From DASVEE01 sp036399695 (GTDB lineage Bacteria > Acidobacteriota > Thermoanaerobaculia > Gp7-AA8): a stretch of DNA of 26,526 nt. The translations under genes were made by a program, and so were the position numbers. This document shows, one piece after another, positions 1-7,712 of this stretch. The number at the start of each line of letters is the position of its first letter. The first letter of the stretch is position 1. The stretch is taken from positions 1 through 26,526 of the forward strand of contig DASWMP010000324.1 in assembly GCA_036399695.1 (NCBI GenBank), given 5' to 3'. Under the pieces are notes generated by a model. That model was not told the origin of the DNA. It saw only the letters and a program-made list of their open reading frames with translations, and did not search any database.

Positions 1-18
1 CCCCCCCCCCCCCACCCC
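1..18. repeat. Poly-C tract at the window edge
   Basis: Thirteen C, one A and four C open the window, ten bases before the stop codon of the first gene. A homopolymer exactly at the edge is more likely a contig-end or read artefact than biology. Confidence 0.6.
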
Positions 19-27
19 GAGACTGGG

Positions 28-1317
28 TTACTGAATCTCGTCCAGCTTCTTCTGCAGGTTGGCGATGCGTCTCTCGCTGCGTTGCTGTGCGGGGAGTGAC
101 TTGGCGTACGCAATTGCCTCCGTCAGGGTCTTCCGGGCGCCGTCTTTGTCGCCCTTCTCAAGATAGATGTCCGCACGCGTCGTCATCACGCTCAGCTTGC
201 GGGGGCCGTAGATGCGGGCCATGGCGCGGTCCGAAGCGGCCAGGGCTTCGTCGTAGCGCTTCAGGGCGCGGTAGGCGGCGGCGAGACGGGCGGGCGGGTT
301 GTAGTCGTCGGGGAAGTCGCGCTCCGTCTGTTCGAGCATCGGGAGGGCTTTCTCCGGCGTGCCGAGCTCCAGATACGCGGACAGGCGGTGGGGGTCGTAG
401 ACGGCGCGCTGTTCGGCCGTCTTCGCTCCCGCGGCGGCGGACTCGAGGAACGACGCCCACTCCTCCTTCAATTTCCGCGAGCCGGCTTCGTCCTTCGCGT
501 AATCGCGGGCGTCGATGAGGGCGATGTAAAGGCCGGAGCGATCGTCGCCGGAGAGATCTGCTTTTGCGTTGTCGAAAACTTCGCGGGTCGCTTTCTCGAG
601 CGTCGTCACGGCGGTTGCGTCTTTGCCGGAGGTGGCGCAGGAGAGGCCGGTGCTGGCGACGTTCGCCGCGGAGGTCGTCCCCTTCACGCGCGGGTAGAGC
701 TTCAGCGCCATGGCCGTGCAGCGCTCCGGCTCGCCGGAGATGGCGAACATGAGCGACTCGGCGGCGCGGCCGAACCGCGACCACTTCGCCGGCGCGGCCG
801 CGATCGCGGCTTCGTACTTGGCTGCCGCGTCAGCCGTCTTCCCGGCGGAGGCCAGACGATCGGCTTCGGCGAGCAGGGAGTCGGCATTCGAGCCGCCGCC
901 CGCGACCTGCTTCTGCGCGTCGTCCAGGAGCTTGCGGAGCTGCCCGACCGTCGCGCCGCCGACGTAGCGGAGCGCGACCTTGTCGGACGTGGCGTCGATG
1001 ACGAGCAGCGTCGGCAGCGCCGGGATCGGATACTTTTCGAGGAACGGGGCGTTCTTCGCCTGTTCGGTGTTGATGCTGAGCCAGACGAACCGTCCGGCGT
1101 ACCGCTCGAGGCTCTTGTCCGTGTAGACGTAAGCCTTCATTGAGCGGCAGGTGTGTCACCAGGGGGCCCACGCCTCGACGAAGATCGGGACGTTCCGTTT
1201 CTTCGCGAGCTCGCGGGCTTTGGCGTAATCGTCGGCGATGAACGGCACGACTTCGGCCGCGAAGGCGCTGACGGACATCAGCGCCGCGGCGACTGCCAGG
1301 AGAATTCGTTTCTTCAT
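28..1317 (-). CDS. Exported thioredoxin-fold/TPR protein with in-frame UGA at the redox cysteine (candidate selenoprotein)
   Basis: Reading through one TGA codon at 1158-1156 gives a 429-residue protein. Residues 1-20 are a signal peptide (MKKRILLAVAAALMSVSAFA). A thioredoxin fold follows: residues 46-57 read FVEAWAPW-U-HTC, so the UGA is codon 54, exactly the first Cys of CxxC. The cis-proline is in PALPT (P102). Residues from about 150 to 425 are helical TPR-like repeats. No other stop occurs in the frame. The ATG overlaps the stop of the S9 peptidase upstream by four bases, which implies translational coupling. An ordinary gene caller would start at the ATG at 1140 and lose the signal peptide and active site. 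Likely role: periplasmic thiol-disulfide chemistry with a Sec-Cys pair. Alternatives are a TGC-to-TGA nonsense mutation or a sequencing error. The thioredoxin-TPR assignment is firm; selenocysteine is inferred. Confidence 0.75.
1109..1136 (-). promoter_or_regulatory. Candidate bacterial SECIS hairpin downstream of the UGA
   Basis: On the minus strand a hairpin begins 19 nt after the UGA. AGGCUU (1136-1131) pairs with GAGCCU (1114-1109), then there is an AC/AA internal loop, GUC pairs with GAC, and the loop is UACACG. Its apical loop lies about 30 nt past the UGA, within the range known for bacterial SECIS elements. The loop lacks a clear G in its first two bases, a common feature, so this is only suggestive. 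Confidence 0.3.
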
Positions 1318-3422
1318 TTGTCGATCCATTTCGCGATCCAGTCGTGCACCTCTTTGTAGTAGATGCGCGAGTTCTCGCCGTTGAGTATCCAGTGATTCTC
1401 CTCGGGGAAGACGAGGAGGCGGCTCGGGACCTTCAGCCGCTGCAGCACCGACCAGTATTCGAGCGTGTTGTTGAGCGGGACGCGGAAGTCCTTCTCGCCG
1501 ACGGTGACGAGCACCGGCGTCTTGAAGTTGGCGGCGTAGCGGATGGGGTTCTGCTCGCGCCAGACGGCGCCCTGTTCCCATACCGGACCTCCGGCGGCGA
1601 GCTCGCGGCCGAAGATCGTGTCCGACGTGCCCCACTGCGTCTCGAGGTTGATCAGGCCCGCGTGGGAGATGAGCGCCTTGTAGCGGTTGCCGCCCCACGC
1701 CTGCAGCGCGTTGGCGAGGTGGCCGCCGTAGCTGGCGCCGCCCGCGACCTGCCGCGACGCATCGATGAACGGGTAGCGCCTGATCGCTTCGTCCGCCGCT
1801 TCGTTGAGCTCATCGGCGGGACCGCGCAGCGGATCGCCCATGATGGCCTGCGCGAACTGTTCGCCGAAGCCGGTCGAGCCGGTGTAGTTCGTCATGAGCA
1901 TGACGTAACCGGGGCGGGCCAGGAGGTGATAGTTCCAGCGGAGGGAGATCTGGTCGCGCCACATGTTGTGCGCGCCGCCGTGGATGAGGACGAAGAGCGG
2001 GTACTTTTTCGAGGCGTCGAAGTTCGCCGGCAGGACGACCATGTTGTGGATCTTCCGCCCGCGCTTCGAGGTGAACCAGAAGTGCTGCGGCGCCTGCCAG
2101 TCGAGCTTGCGCGCGTCCTCGACGGTGAAGTCGGTCAGCGCGCGATGCCTCTTGCCGGCGGTGTCGATGCGGACGATCTCCTGCGGATCGACCGAGCTAC
2201 CCCAGCGGGCCAGCAGCACCGGCGCGTCGTCGGCGCTCTGGAGGTCGGTGTAAACGCCGCGCTCCGGGGCGAGAAAGAGCTGCACGTCGCCGCCCGTGGC
2301 GGGGACGGTGTAGATCTTCTCGTGGCCGGCGTCTTCGGCCGTCAGGTAGATGGTCCTGCCGTCGTTCGTCACGGTCCAGCCGCCGACCGAGCGGTCGAAC
2401 GAGGCGTTCGTGATGCGCCGCCGGTTCTGCATCGACGGCCAGTCGAAGGCGACGAGATAGGTGTTGTTGTAGGTCTTGCCGTTGTTGGGATTGAAGCTGG
2501 CGTAGAGCGTCTTGCCGTCGGGGCTGAAGCGTGCGCCGCCGTAGCCGCCTTCCGCCGTGGCGATCCGTTCCGGCTCGCCGCCGTTGGCCGGGACGCGGTA
2601 CAGGTCGTACGCGACTTCCGAGTACGCACCGGTGTGGCGGCCGGTCGTGGCGACGAAGACCACCCACTGCCCGTCGGGCGACCACTCGCCGCTGATCGAT
2701 TCGCGTCCTTCGCCACCGCCGGAGCCGCCGAAACCGGGGGCGGCGACGAGCTGCGTGCCGGCCAGCAGGTCCTTCGCTTTCGCGGTTTCTCCCGGCTGCA
2801 CACCGTTCAGCGGTTGCACCATCAGGTGGGCCTGCTTCTCGTCGAGCCAGCGGTCCCAGTTGCGGATGGGGAAGGAGTCGTACGCCCGCACCTTGTACTT
2901 GCGGTCTTTCTCTTCCTTGGCCGCCTTCTTGTTCGCCTCGTCATCGAGCGCGCCCGGGTAGACGGTGCTGGCGAAGAGGAGGGCCTTGCCGTCGGGGCGG
3001 AACTGCGGGCTGTAGGCGCCGGTGGAGACGTTCGTCACCCGCTGCGCTTCGCCGCCGCCGATGAGGTCGAGAACATAGAGCTGGTTCTGCTCGTCGCCGT
3101 CGCGCTTGGCGGAGAAGGCGATGCGCCGGCTGTCGGGCGACCAGGCCGGACCGCCTTCACCGGCCTTGGAGGAGGTGACGCGCCGCGGTTTGGCGCTGCC
3201 GTCGGTGGGTACGACCCAGAGGTCCGTGACCTGTTCTTTTTCGTCGTACGAGGGCTCGGTGACGGAGAAGACCGCCCACTTGCCGTCGGGGCTCACGACC
3301 GGCGCGCCGACGCGCTTCATCAGGAACATCGCTTCATGCGTGATCGGCTGCTTCGTCTGCGCAACCGCCGCACACGCCACGAGGAAAAGGATCGTGACGA
3401 CCATCGAACGCGTTTTCATCAT
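1314..3422 (-). CDS. S9 family prolyl oligopeptidase-type serine peptidase, exported
   Basis: This 702-residue protein has a signal peptide (MMKTRSMVVTILFLVACAAVAQ). Repeated SPDG/SPDSRRIAFSA motifs typical of a WD40-like beta-propeller run to about residue 430. A C-terminal alpha/beta-hydrolase domain follows. The catalytic triad is visible: Ser564 in GGASYGG, Asp645 in GEKDFRVP and His677 in EENHWIL. The propeller gates access to short peptides in this family, so the likely role is extracytoplasmic peptide hydrolysis. The start is placed at the first ATG of an ATG-ATG pair, because AAAGGAG lies 9 nt upstream; the longer open frame has no such support. Its stop overlaps the start of the thioredoxin-TPR gene (ATGA), so the two are probably one operon. 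Whether it is periplasmic or lipid-anchored (LVAC at 14-17) is open. Confidence 0.9.
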   Translation of the reverse strand: MMKTRSMVVTILFLVACAAVAQTKQPITHEAMFLMKRVGAPVVSPDGKWAVFSVTEPSYDEKEQVTDLWVVPTDGSAKPRRVTSSKAGEGGPAWSPDSRRIAFSAKRDGDEQNQLYVLDLIGGGEAQRVTNVSTGAYSPQFRPDGKALLFASTVYPGALDDEANKKAAKEEKDRKYKVRAYDSFPIRNWDRWLDEKQAHLMVQPLNGVQPGETAKAKDLLAGTQLVAAPGFGGSGGGEGRESISGEWSPDGQWVVFVATTGRHTGAYSEVAYDLYRVPANGGEPERIATAEGGYGGARFSPDGKTLYASFNPNNGKTYNNTYLVAFDWPSMQNRRRITNASFDRSVGGWTVTNDGRTIYLTAEDAGHEKIYTVPATGGDVQLFLAPERGVYTDLQSADDAPVLLARWGSSVDPQEIVRIDTAGKRHRALTDFTVEDARKLDWQAPQHFWFTSKRGRKIHNMVVLPANFDASKKYPLFVLIHGGAHNMWRDQISLRWNYHLLARPGYVMLMTNYTGSTGFGEQFAQAIMGDPLRGPADELNEAADEAIRRYPFIDASRQVAGGASYGGHLANALQAWGGNRYKALISHAGLINLETQWGTSDTIFGRELAAGGPVWEQGAVWREQNPIRYAANFKTPVLVTVGEKDFRVPLNNTLEYWSVLQRLKVPSRLLVFPEENHWILNGENSRIYYKEVHDWIAKWIDK

Positions 3423-3589
3423 GCTCAGGGGCTCCTTTAGATGCTGAACCGCAATTTCACCTGCCGATTTTGCATGATGCGGCAAACAATCCGGTTCAGT
3501 TTTGCACGGCGGCGGAAAGGGGGCGCGTGTCACCCTGTGAAGCACAAGTTCCCGCAGACGGAGTGCCAGCCGCCTGACCGCAGAAAACG

Positions 3590-3699
3590 AACGCAGAGCG
3601 CAGAACGCAGAGCGCAGAACGCCGAGCGCAGAACGCAGATGAAGTCTTGGGAGCCGGCCGTGGTCTCTCGCTTCTCAATTCTGCGTTCTGCGTTCTGCG
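3590..3699. repeat. Heptamer-array inverted repeat (AACGCAG type)
   Basis: The left arm (3590-3638) holds seven 7-bp units alternating AACGCAG and AGCGCAG. The right arm (3679-3699) holds three TTCTGCG units, the reverse complement of the left unit. The transcript could fold into a long hairpin. It sits directly downstream of the VanZ-like gene and upstream of the S9 peptidase, and the right arm ends one base before the VanZ stop codon. It may act as a terminator or mRNA 3' stabiliser. No protein-coding role is apparent. Confidence 0.8.
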
Positions 3700-3700
3700 T

Positions 3701-4084
3701 TCATCTTCTTCTCCTTCCGACCCACCACCGCAGCACGGCCACGGCCACCGCTGCGCCGGCCAGGTCCAGCAGCACATCCCACCCCGACCCCTGCCGCGAT
3801 GGAATCATCGATTGGTGCCATTCATCCAGCACCGCGATGAATGCCGTGAACCCCAGAACCACCGCTACCCGCCGGTCGGCGCGCCACGTGAGGGCGCCGA
3901 GCAGCCCGTAAGCCAGGAGATGGCCCCCTTTGCGGATGCAGAAGTGAAGGGCCTTGAAGACCTCCGGCGGCAGCCGGTCGAGCAGCGAATGCAGCGCGCC
4001 GCCGGTCTCGCGGGAGGAGAAGGCGTCGGTCGACGCCAGGAGGAGCACCGCTGCCCAGAGCAGAGGCGGAAGCCAGCGAGCCAT
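3701..4084 (-). CDS. VanZ-like family membrane protein
   Basis: This 127-residue protein has four hydrophobic segments and the hallmark VanZ motifs: HFCIRKGGHLLAYGLLGAL near residue 47, and DEWHQSMIPSRQGSGWDVLLD near residue 87. VanZ relatives give low-level teicoplanin resistance in enterococci, but most chromosomal members have no proven role. Here there are no vancomycin-resistance neighbours, so no resistance function should be assumed. It is transcribed divergently from the FHA-phosphatase gene. A GATACT -10 box (4099-4094) lies 9 nt before its ATG, suggesting a leaderless mRNA. Confidence 0.85.
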   Translation of the reverse strand: MARWLPPLLWAAVLLLASTDAFSSRETGGALHSLLDRLPPEVFKALHFCIRKGGHLLAYGLLGALTWRADRRVAVVLGFTAFIAVLDEWHQSMIPSRQGSGWDVLLDLAGAAVAVAVLRWWVGRRRR

Positions 4085-4093
4085 GGACCCGGC

Positions 4094-4107
4094 AGTATCG
4101 GTACAAT
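4094..4107. promoter_or_regulatory. Divergent, closely spaced -10 boxes
   Basis: GATACT on the minus strand (4099-4094) lies 9 nt before the VanZ-like ATG. TACAAT on the plus strand (4102-4107) lies 9 nt before the TTG of the phosphatase gene. The two boxes are two bases apart, so polymerases at the two promoters should compete. Neither has a recognisable TTGACA-like -35 element. Confidence 0.5.
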
Positions 4108-4116
4108 TCGCGGACC

Positions 4117-5742
4117 TTGTCCAGCGAGCAGTCCTCTCTCCGGCTCACCGTCATTCAGGCGAACACGCCGCCGCAGCAGCTCACGCTGCCGCCGCAGCCG
4201 CTCATCACGCTCGGCCGCGCCACCGAGTGCACCGTGCCTATCCGTGACCGCTATCTCTCGCGCAAGCACGCCGAGCTGGCGTTCGACGGCGAGCAGTGGT
4301 TCCTGCGGGACTGCGGGAGCGCGAACGGGACGATGCTCAACGGCGTCCGCGTCGCCGACGCCACCCCGCTCAAGCCGGGCGATCACATCGTCCTCGGCGA
4401 CACGGAGGTCGTCTTCGAGCCCGAAGGGGAGTCGAATGCGCGGCTGCTCGCCCTCGACCACACCTCGCACGCCAGGAGCATCGTCCTCCCGGTGCTCGAC
4501 GTCATCGACGATACCCGGCGCATCGGCGTCCTCGCGTCCGTGGCCATGCAGTTCATCGAGGCGCGTCCCACGAGCGAGCTGTTCGACTTCATCCTCGACC
4601 GGGTCATGGAGTTCCTCCGCCCCTCGCGTGCCGCCATCGCCCTCCTCGGGCGGGAAAATCAAAGCTTTACCGACGTCCACGTCCGCCGCAGCGACGCCAC
4701 CGACACCGGCGACCTGATCATCAGCAAGACGTTGCTGCGCGAGGTGGTGGAAGGGCGCAGTGTCGTCTCGTTCGTGGATACGTCGCAGGACGAGCGGCTC
4801 GCGCGTGCCGAGTCGATCATCGCGCAGCAGATCCGCTCCGCGGTGTGCGCGCCGCTCCTGGCCGGCGATACGGTCATCGGCGTGCTGTACCTCGACTTCC
4901 TCGCCTCGCATGGGGCGATTGCCCATGAGGACGTCCGGCTCATCGCGCAGATCGCCAGCTTCGCCGCGGTGAAGTTCGAGTCCACCCGCAACCGTGAGGA
5001 AGCCGTCGCCAAGCAGCGGCTGGACGAAGAGCTGCGCACCGCGTACACGATCCAGAGCCGCCTGCTGCCGAGCGTGCTGCCGGCCATCGACGGCTACGTC
5101 TTCGCCGGCACGAACAAGCCGGTGCGCACGGTCAGCGGCGATTACTACGACGTCATCACCCGGCCGAACGGGAAGATCTACTTCGTCATCGCCGATGTGA
5201 GCGGCAAGGGCATCACCGCGGCTCTGGTGATGGCCAGCATGGCCACGGCATTCGAGATCTTCACCCGCACGGACCCGCCTCCCGACGAGCTCGTGAGCCA
5301 GCTCAATCAGACGCTCGTCCCGAAGACCGGACCGACGAAGTTCGTGACGCTCGTGGCCGGGCTGCTCGATCCCGCGACCGGCGTGGTCGAGTTCACGAAT
5401 GCCGGCCACGTCCCGCCGCTGGTCATCTGCCGCGATCAGGTGACGACGCTCGACGAGACGGACATCATCGTCGGCCTTTTCCCGAGCGCCAAGTACCACC
5501 GCCAGACCGTGACGCTCGGTCCGGGCGATTCACTGGTGCTCTTCACCGACGGCGTGACCGAGGCGGAGGACGAAGACGAAGCGCAGCTCGGCCTCGAACC
5601 GATTGCGGAGCTGATGAAGACGTATCACGGCACCGAGGCGCCGCGGCTGCTCGAGACCATCGAGGAGTACGTCCGCAAGTTCATGGGCACGGCCCCGGCC
5701 ACCGATGACGTGACGATGCTCGCGCTGACGCGGACCCAATAA
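4117..5742 (+). CDS. FHA-GAF-PP2C (SpoIIE/RsbU-type) serine/threonine phosphatase
   Basis: This 541-residue protein has three domains. Residues 8-102 form an FHA phosphothreonine-binding domain (GR at 33-34, SRKH at 48-51, SANGTMLNG near 68). Residues about 145-290 are a GAF sensory domain. Residues about 310-541 are a PP2C/SpoIIE phosphatase with metal-binding motifs SGDYYDV (Asp342), DVSGKG (Asp360), NAGHVPP, FTDGVTEAEDED and TDDVTMLAL. It probably dephosphorylates an anti-anti-sigma (STAS) partner or another phosphoprotein in response to a ligand and to phosphorylated partners. No partner gene is nearby. The TTG start is chosen because the frame lacks an upstream ATG and a TACAAT box lies 9 nt before it. 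There is no Shine-Dalgarno, consistent with leaderless initiation. Confidence 0.9.
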   Translation: MSSEQSSLRLTVIQANTPPQQLTLPPQPLITLGRATECTVPIRDRYLSRKHAELAFDGEQWFLRDCGSANGTMLNGVRVADATPLKPGDHIVLGDTEVVFEPEGESNARLLALDHTSHARSIVLPVLDVIDDTRRIGVLASVAMQFIEARPTSELFDFILDRVMEFLRPSRAAIALLGRENQSFTDVHVRRSDATDTGDLIISKTLLREVVEGRSVVSFVDTSQDERLARAESIIAQQIRSAVCAPLLAGDTVIGVLYLDFLASHGAIAHEDVRLIAQIASFAAVKFESTRNREEAVAKQRLDEELRTAYTIQSRLLPSVLPAIDGYVFAGTNKPVRTVSGDYYDVITRPNGKIYFVIADVSGKGITAALVMASMATAFEIFTRTDPPPDELVSQLNQTLVPKTGPTKFVTLVAGLLDPATGVVEFTNAGHVPPLVICRDQVTTLDETDIIVGLFPSAKYHRQTVTLGPGDSLVLFTDGVTEAEDEDEAQLGLEPIAELMKTYHGTEAPRLLETIEEYVRKFMGTAPATDDVTMLALTRTQ

Positions 5743-5836
5743 TCCTGAGCGAAGCGAAGGATCAGTGGAGCCACAGCGAAGATCGTTGCCACAGGCGTAG
5801 CTGTGGCTCCGTTGATCCTTCGCTTCGCTCAGGATT
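5741..5836. repeat. Long palindromic repeat, copy 1
   Basis: Arms 5741-5777 and 5800-5836 are inverted copies of 37 nt with a two-base mismatch, around a 22-nt loop. The outer arm carries CCTGAGCGAAGCGAAGGATC. The same outer arm recurs at 25161-25252. It lies between convergent genes and overlaps both stop codons, so it may serve as a bidirectional terminator. It has no uridine tract. Confidence 0.9.
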
Positions 5837-6035
5837 GATGGCGCCAGCGGAGGCGATTGCGGAGCGAGCGGCGCATGAAGGTGCTGGCGGCGATGAGGGT
5901 GGTCCGCCGCTTGCGCGCGTCCCGCTCGGCCATCCTGACGAAGTAGCAGCCGCCGCAGTACGGCGTCTCCGCGTCGAAGATCACCGCCGGACGGTTCTCG
6001 CAGCTCGAGCATGAACGGATTGGTTCGGCACTCAT
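5829..6035 (-). CDS. Small zinc-ribbon protein
   Basis: This 68-residue protein has two CxxC knuckles (C9/C12 in CSSC, C27/C30 in CGGC), then a basic helical tail (ERDARKRRTTLI and MRRSLRNRLRWRHQS). The pattern fits a single zinc ribbon of the nucleic-acid-binding type. I do not recognise a named family. A TACGAT -10 box lies 9 nt before the ATG, as with other genes here, which supports its reality. Its last codons lie in the palindromic repeat, so the basic C-terminus is partly encoded by repeat DNA. Confidence 0.65.
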   Translation of the reverse strand: MSAEPIRSCSSCENRPAVIFDAETPYCGGCYFVRMAERDARKRRTTLIAASTFMRRSLRNRLRWRHQS

Positions 6036-6044
6036 GGCAGCCGC

Positions 6045-6050
6045 ATCGTA
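6045..6050 (-). promoter_or_regulatory. Leaderless-type -10 box (TACGAT)
   Basis: TACGAT reads on the minus strand 9 nt before the ATG of the zinc-ribbon gene. The spacing matches the other leaderless-type starts in this window. Confidence 0.45.
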
Positions 6051-6130
6051 GCCATTGAAGGGGCGGATGGCCCGTTACATGTGACGACAGTGCTCTCTGG
6101 CGTGACGAACGGCAGGGAATCCGAGACGAA

Positions 6131-6226
6131 CTGAGGATTGAGTATTGGGAATTGAGGACGTGGCCGCGCGGCGATCCCGTCGCTTCGCATGCCGTTCTTC
6201 CTCAATCCTCAATCCTCAATTCTCAA
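6131..6226. repeat. Heptamer-array inverted repeat (TTGAGGA type)
   Basis: The left arm (6131-6158) has four 7-bp units resembling TTGAGGA. The right arm (6199-6226) has four units of TCCTCAA or TTCTCAA, the reverse complement. It lies in the divergent gap, with the right arm ending just 5 bases before the TATGCT box of the downstream gene. It could therefore influence the -35 region. Confidence 0.8.
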
Positions 6227-6231
6227 TCCGG

Positions 6232-6237
6232 TATGCT
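6232..6237 (+). promoter_or_regulatory. Leaderless-type -10 box (TATGCT)
   Basis: TATGCT lies 8 nt before the ATG at 6246. It helps choose this start over the upstream in-frame ATG at 6189, which would translate the heptamer repeat. Confidence 0.5.
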
Positions 6238-6245
6238 CCCTCCCG

Positions 6246-6542
6246 ATGTACAGCACGCTGCCGCCGCACGTGAAGCGCGCCTTCCGAGGGATGGCGGCGC
6301 TGGCTTACGAGCGGGAGCTCGTCGCGGCGACGCGGCGGCTGCACGAGGCGTTCGGCGACTGGAACGGGAGCCTCGAAACGATGCGCCGGGCCAGCATCGA
6401 GCTGGAACGGAAGCTGGCGAAGGCATACAAATACAATCCGAACCTGGACGTGGCGGTGGCCGAGGCGGTGCTGCGCGGCGTCATTCGCGACGATGAGATT
6501 CCGGACGAGGTGACGGGCTACCTGTGGGCACTGCTCAAATGA
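6246..6542 (+). CDS. Hypothetical helical protein coupled to the iron exporter
   Basis: This 98-residue soluble protein is predicted from its composition to be largely alpha-helical (MAALAYERELVAATRRLHEA, then SIELERKLAKAYK). It has no Cys and no signal or membrane segment. I recognise no family. Its stop overlaps the ATG of the rubrerythrin-VIT1 gene (6539-6542, ATGA), so the two products are made together. A regulatory or accessory role in iron storage or export is a context inference only. The start at 6246 is set by a TATGCT box 8 nt upstream and by the repeat DNA preceding it. Confidence 0.75.
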   Translation: MYSTLPPHVKRAFRGMAALAYERELVAATRRLHEAFGDWNGSLETMRRASIELERKLAKAYKYNPNLDVAVAEAVLRGVIRDDEIPDEVTGYLWALLK

Positions 6543-7654
6543 AGAAGAAGGAACGCGACCGGCTGTACGAGAACCTCGTCGATGAGTTGAACGGCGCGGC
6601 GCTCTACGACTCGCTGGCCGCGGCGGAGAAGGACGACCGGCTGGCCGAGGTCTACCGAAGGCTGGCGACCGTGGAGCGGAAGCACGCCGACCGCTGGCAG
6701 CGGAAGCTGGAAGAAGCGGGAGTGAAGCTGCCGGAGTTTACGCCGTCCTGGCGCACGCGCACGCTCAGCTTCCTGGCCCGGAAGCTGGGGACGAACGTCG
6801 TTCTGCCCTCGGTGCAGTCGTTCGAGCGGGCCGACATCAACAAGTACGCCGGACAGGCCGATGCGGTGGACTTTCATGGCGAGGAGCGGTCGCACTCGCG
6901 CGTCATCAACATGCTCTCGTCGATGCGCGGCGGCTTCGCCGGCGGCGACGTGGCCCGCCTCGAAGGGCGCCATCGTGCCGCTGGAGGCAACGCGCTCCGC
7001 GCGGCGGTGCTGGGCGCCAACGACGGCCTCGTCTCGAATCTCAGCCTGGTGATGGGTGTGGCCGGTGCGGCGATGAGCAGCCGGGCCATTCTCGTGACCG
7101 GTCTGGCCGGCCTCCTCGCCGGCGCCGGTTCGATGGCCCTCGGCGAATGGCTGTCGGTCCAGAGCTCGCGCGAGCTCTATCAGCATCAGCTCGAGACCGA
7201 GTCCGAAGAGATCGAGAACATGCCGGAGGAAGAGGAAGAGGAGCTCGCGCTGATCTATCAGGCGCGCGGCCTCGACGAAACGCGGGCGCGTGAGTTCGCC
7301 AAGAGCATCATGCGCAACCACGACACGGCCGTGGAGACGATGGCGAGGGAGGAGCTCGGCATCGATCCGGAGGAGCTCGGCGGTTCAGCCTGGGTGGCGG
7401 CGTTCACGTCGTTCGTGCTCTTCTCGATGGGAGCGATCGTGCCGGTGCTGCCGTTCGTGTTCACGTCAGGCCTGACGGCGGTGTGGCTGAGTGTGTCGTG
7501 CAGCGCTCTGGCGCTCTTCACCGTCGGCGGGGCCATCACGCTCTTCACGGGTCGGCCGGTCCTGCTGTCGGGCTCGCGGCAGGTGTTGTTCGGGCTGGTT
7601 GCGGCGGCGCTGACGTTCGGGGTGGGCCGGTTGCTGGGGGTCTCGCTGACCTGA
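6539..7654 (+). CDS. Rubrerythrin-VIT1/CCC1 fusion iron (or manganese) exporter, MbfA-like
   Basis: This 371-residue protein joins an N-terminal ferritin-like (rubrerythrin) domain, residues about 5-130, to a VIT1/CCC1 transporter. The first domain shows di-iron-type Glu/His motifs (DELNGAALYDSLAAAE, ERKHADRW, EERSHSR). The transporter part has the family signature AVLGANDGLVSNLSLVMG, an acidic Glu-rich cytoplasmic segment (ESEEIENMPEEEEEELALIY) and about four or five membrane helices. MbfA proteins of this architecture export iron and protect against iron and peroxide stress in alpha-proteobacteria. It is translationally coupled to the 98-residue gene before it. The feo uptake cluster lies 3 kb away on the other strand. 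Substrate preference (Fe or Mn) cannot be read from sequence. Confidence 0.88.
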   Translation: MKKKERDRLYENLVDELNGAALYDSLAAAEKDDRLAEVYRRLATVERKHADRWQRKLEEAGVKLPEFTPSWRTRTLSFLARKLGTNVVLPSVQSFERADINKYAGQADAVDFHGEERSHSRVINMLSSMRGGFAGGDVARLEGRHRAAGGNALRAAVLGANDGLVSNLSLVMGVAGAAMSSRAILVTGLAGLLAGAGSMALGEWLSVQSSRELYQHQLETESEEIENMPEEEEEELALIYQARGLDETRAREFAKSIMRNHDTAVETMAREELGIDPEELGGSAWVAAFTSFVLFSMGAIVPVLPFVFTSGLTAVWLSVSCSALALFTVGGAITLFTGRPVLLSGSRQVLFGLVAAALTFGVGRLLGVSLT

Positions 7655-7697
7655 CGAAGAGGTCGCGGACCTATGGCAGGGCGGGTCTGATTTGTCC

Positions 7698-7703
7698 TAT
7701 TGT
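7698..7703 (+). promoter_or_regulatory. Leaderless-type -10 box (TATTGT)
   Basis: TATTGT lies 9 nt before the ATG at 7713. It overlaps a short stretch (about 7668-7708) resembling one arm of the GGGACCTAT-type element near 26245. Confidence 0.35.
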
Positions 7704-7712
7704 CCCATCCGC

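Noticed and set aside
1344..3440. Long plus-strand open frame (698 codons) opposite the S9 peptidase
   Set aside because: Low-complexity Arg/Ala/Gly/Val product, fully antisense to a gene with a complete catalytic triad. GC-rich DNA gives such frames by chance.
3590..3699. CRISPR-like array
   Set aside because: Units are 7 bp without spacers and the two arms are inverted. This is not CRISPR structure. No cas gene is in the window.
3441..3911. Open frames reading through the AACGCAG element
   Set aside because: Their products are repeats of the heptamer translation (QNAERRTQ-like). No gene is supported.
3865..5499. Minus-strand frame of 544 codons opposite the FHA phosphatase
   Set aside because: Shadow of a well-supported gene, Arg/His/Gly-rich and without a recognisable domain.
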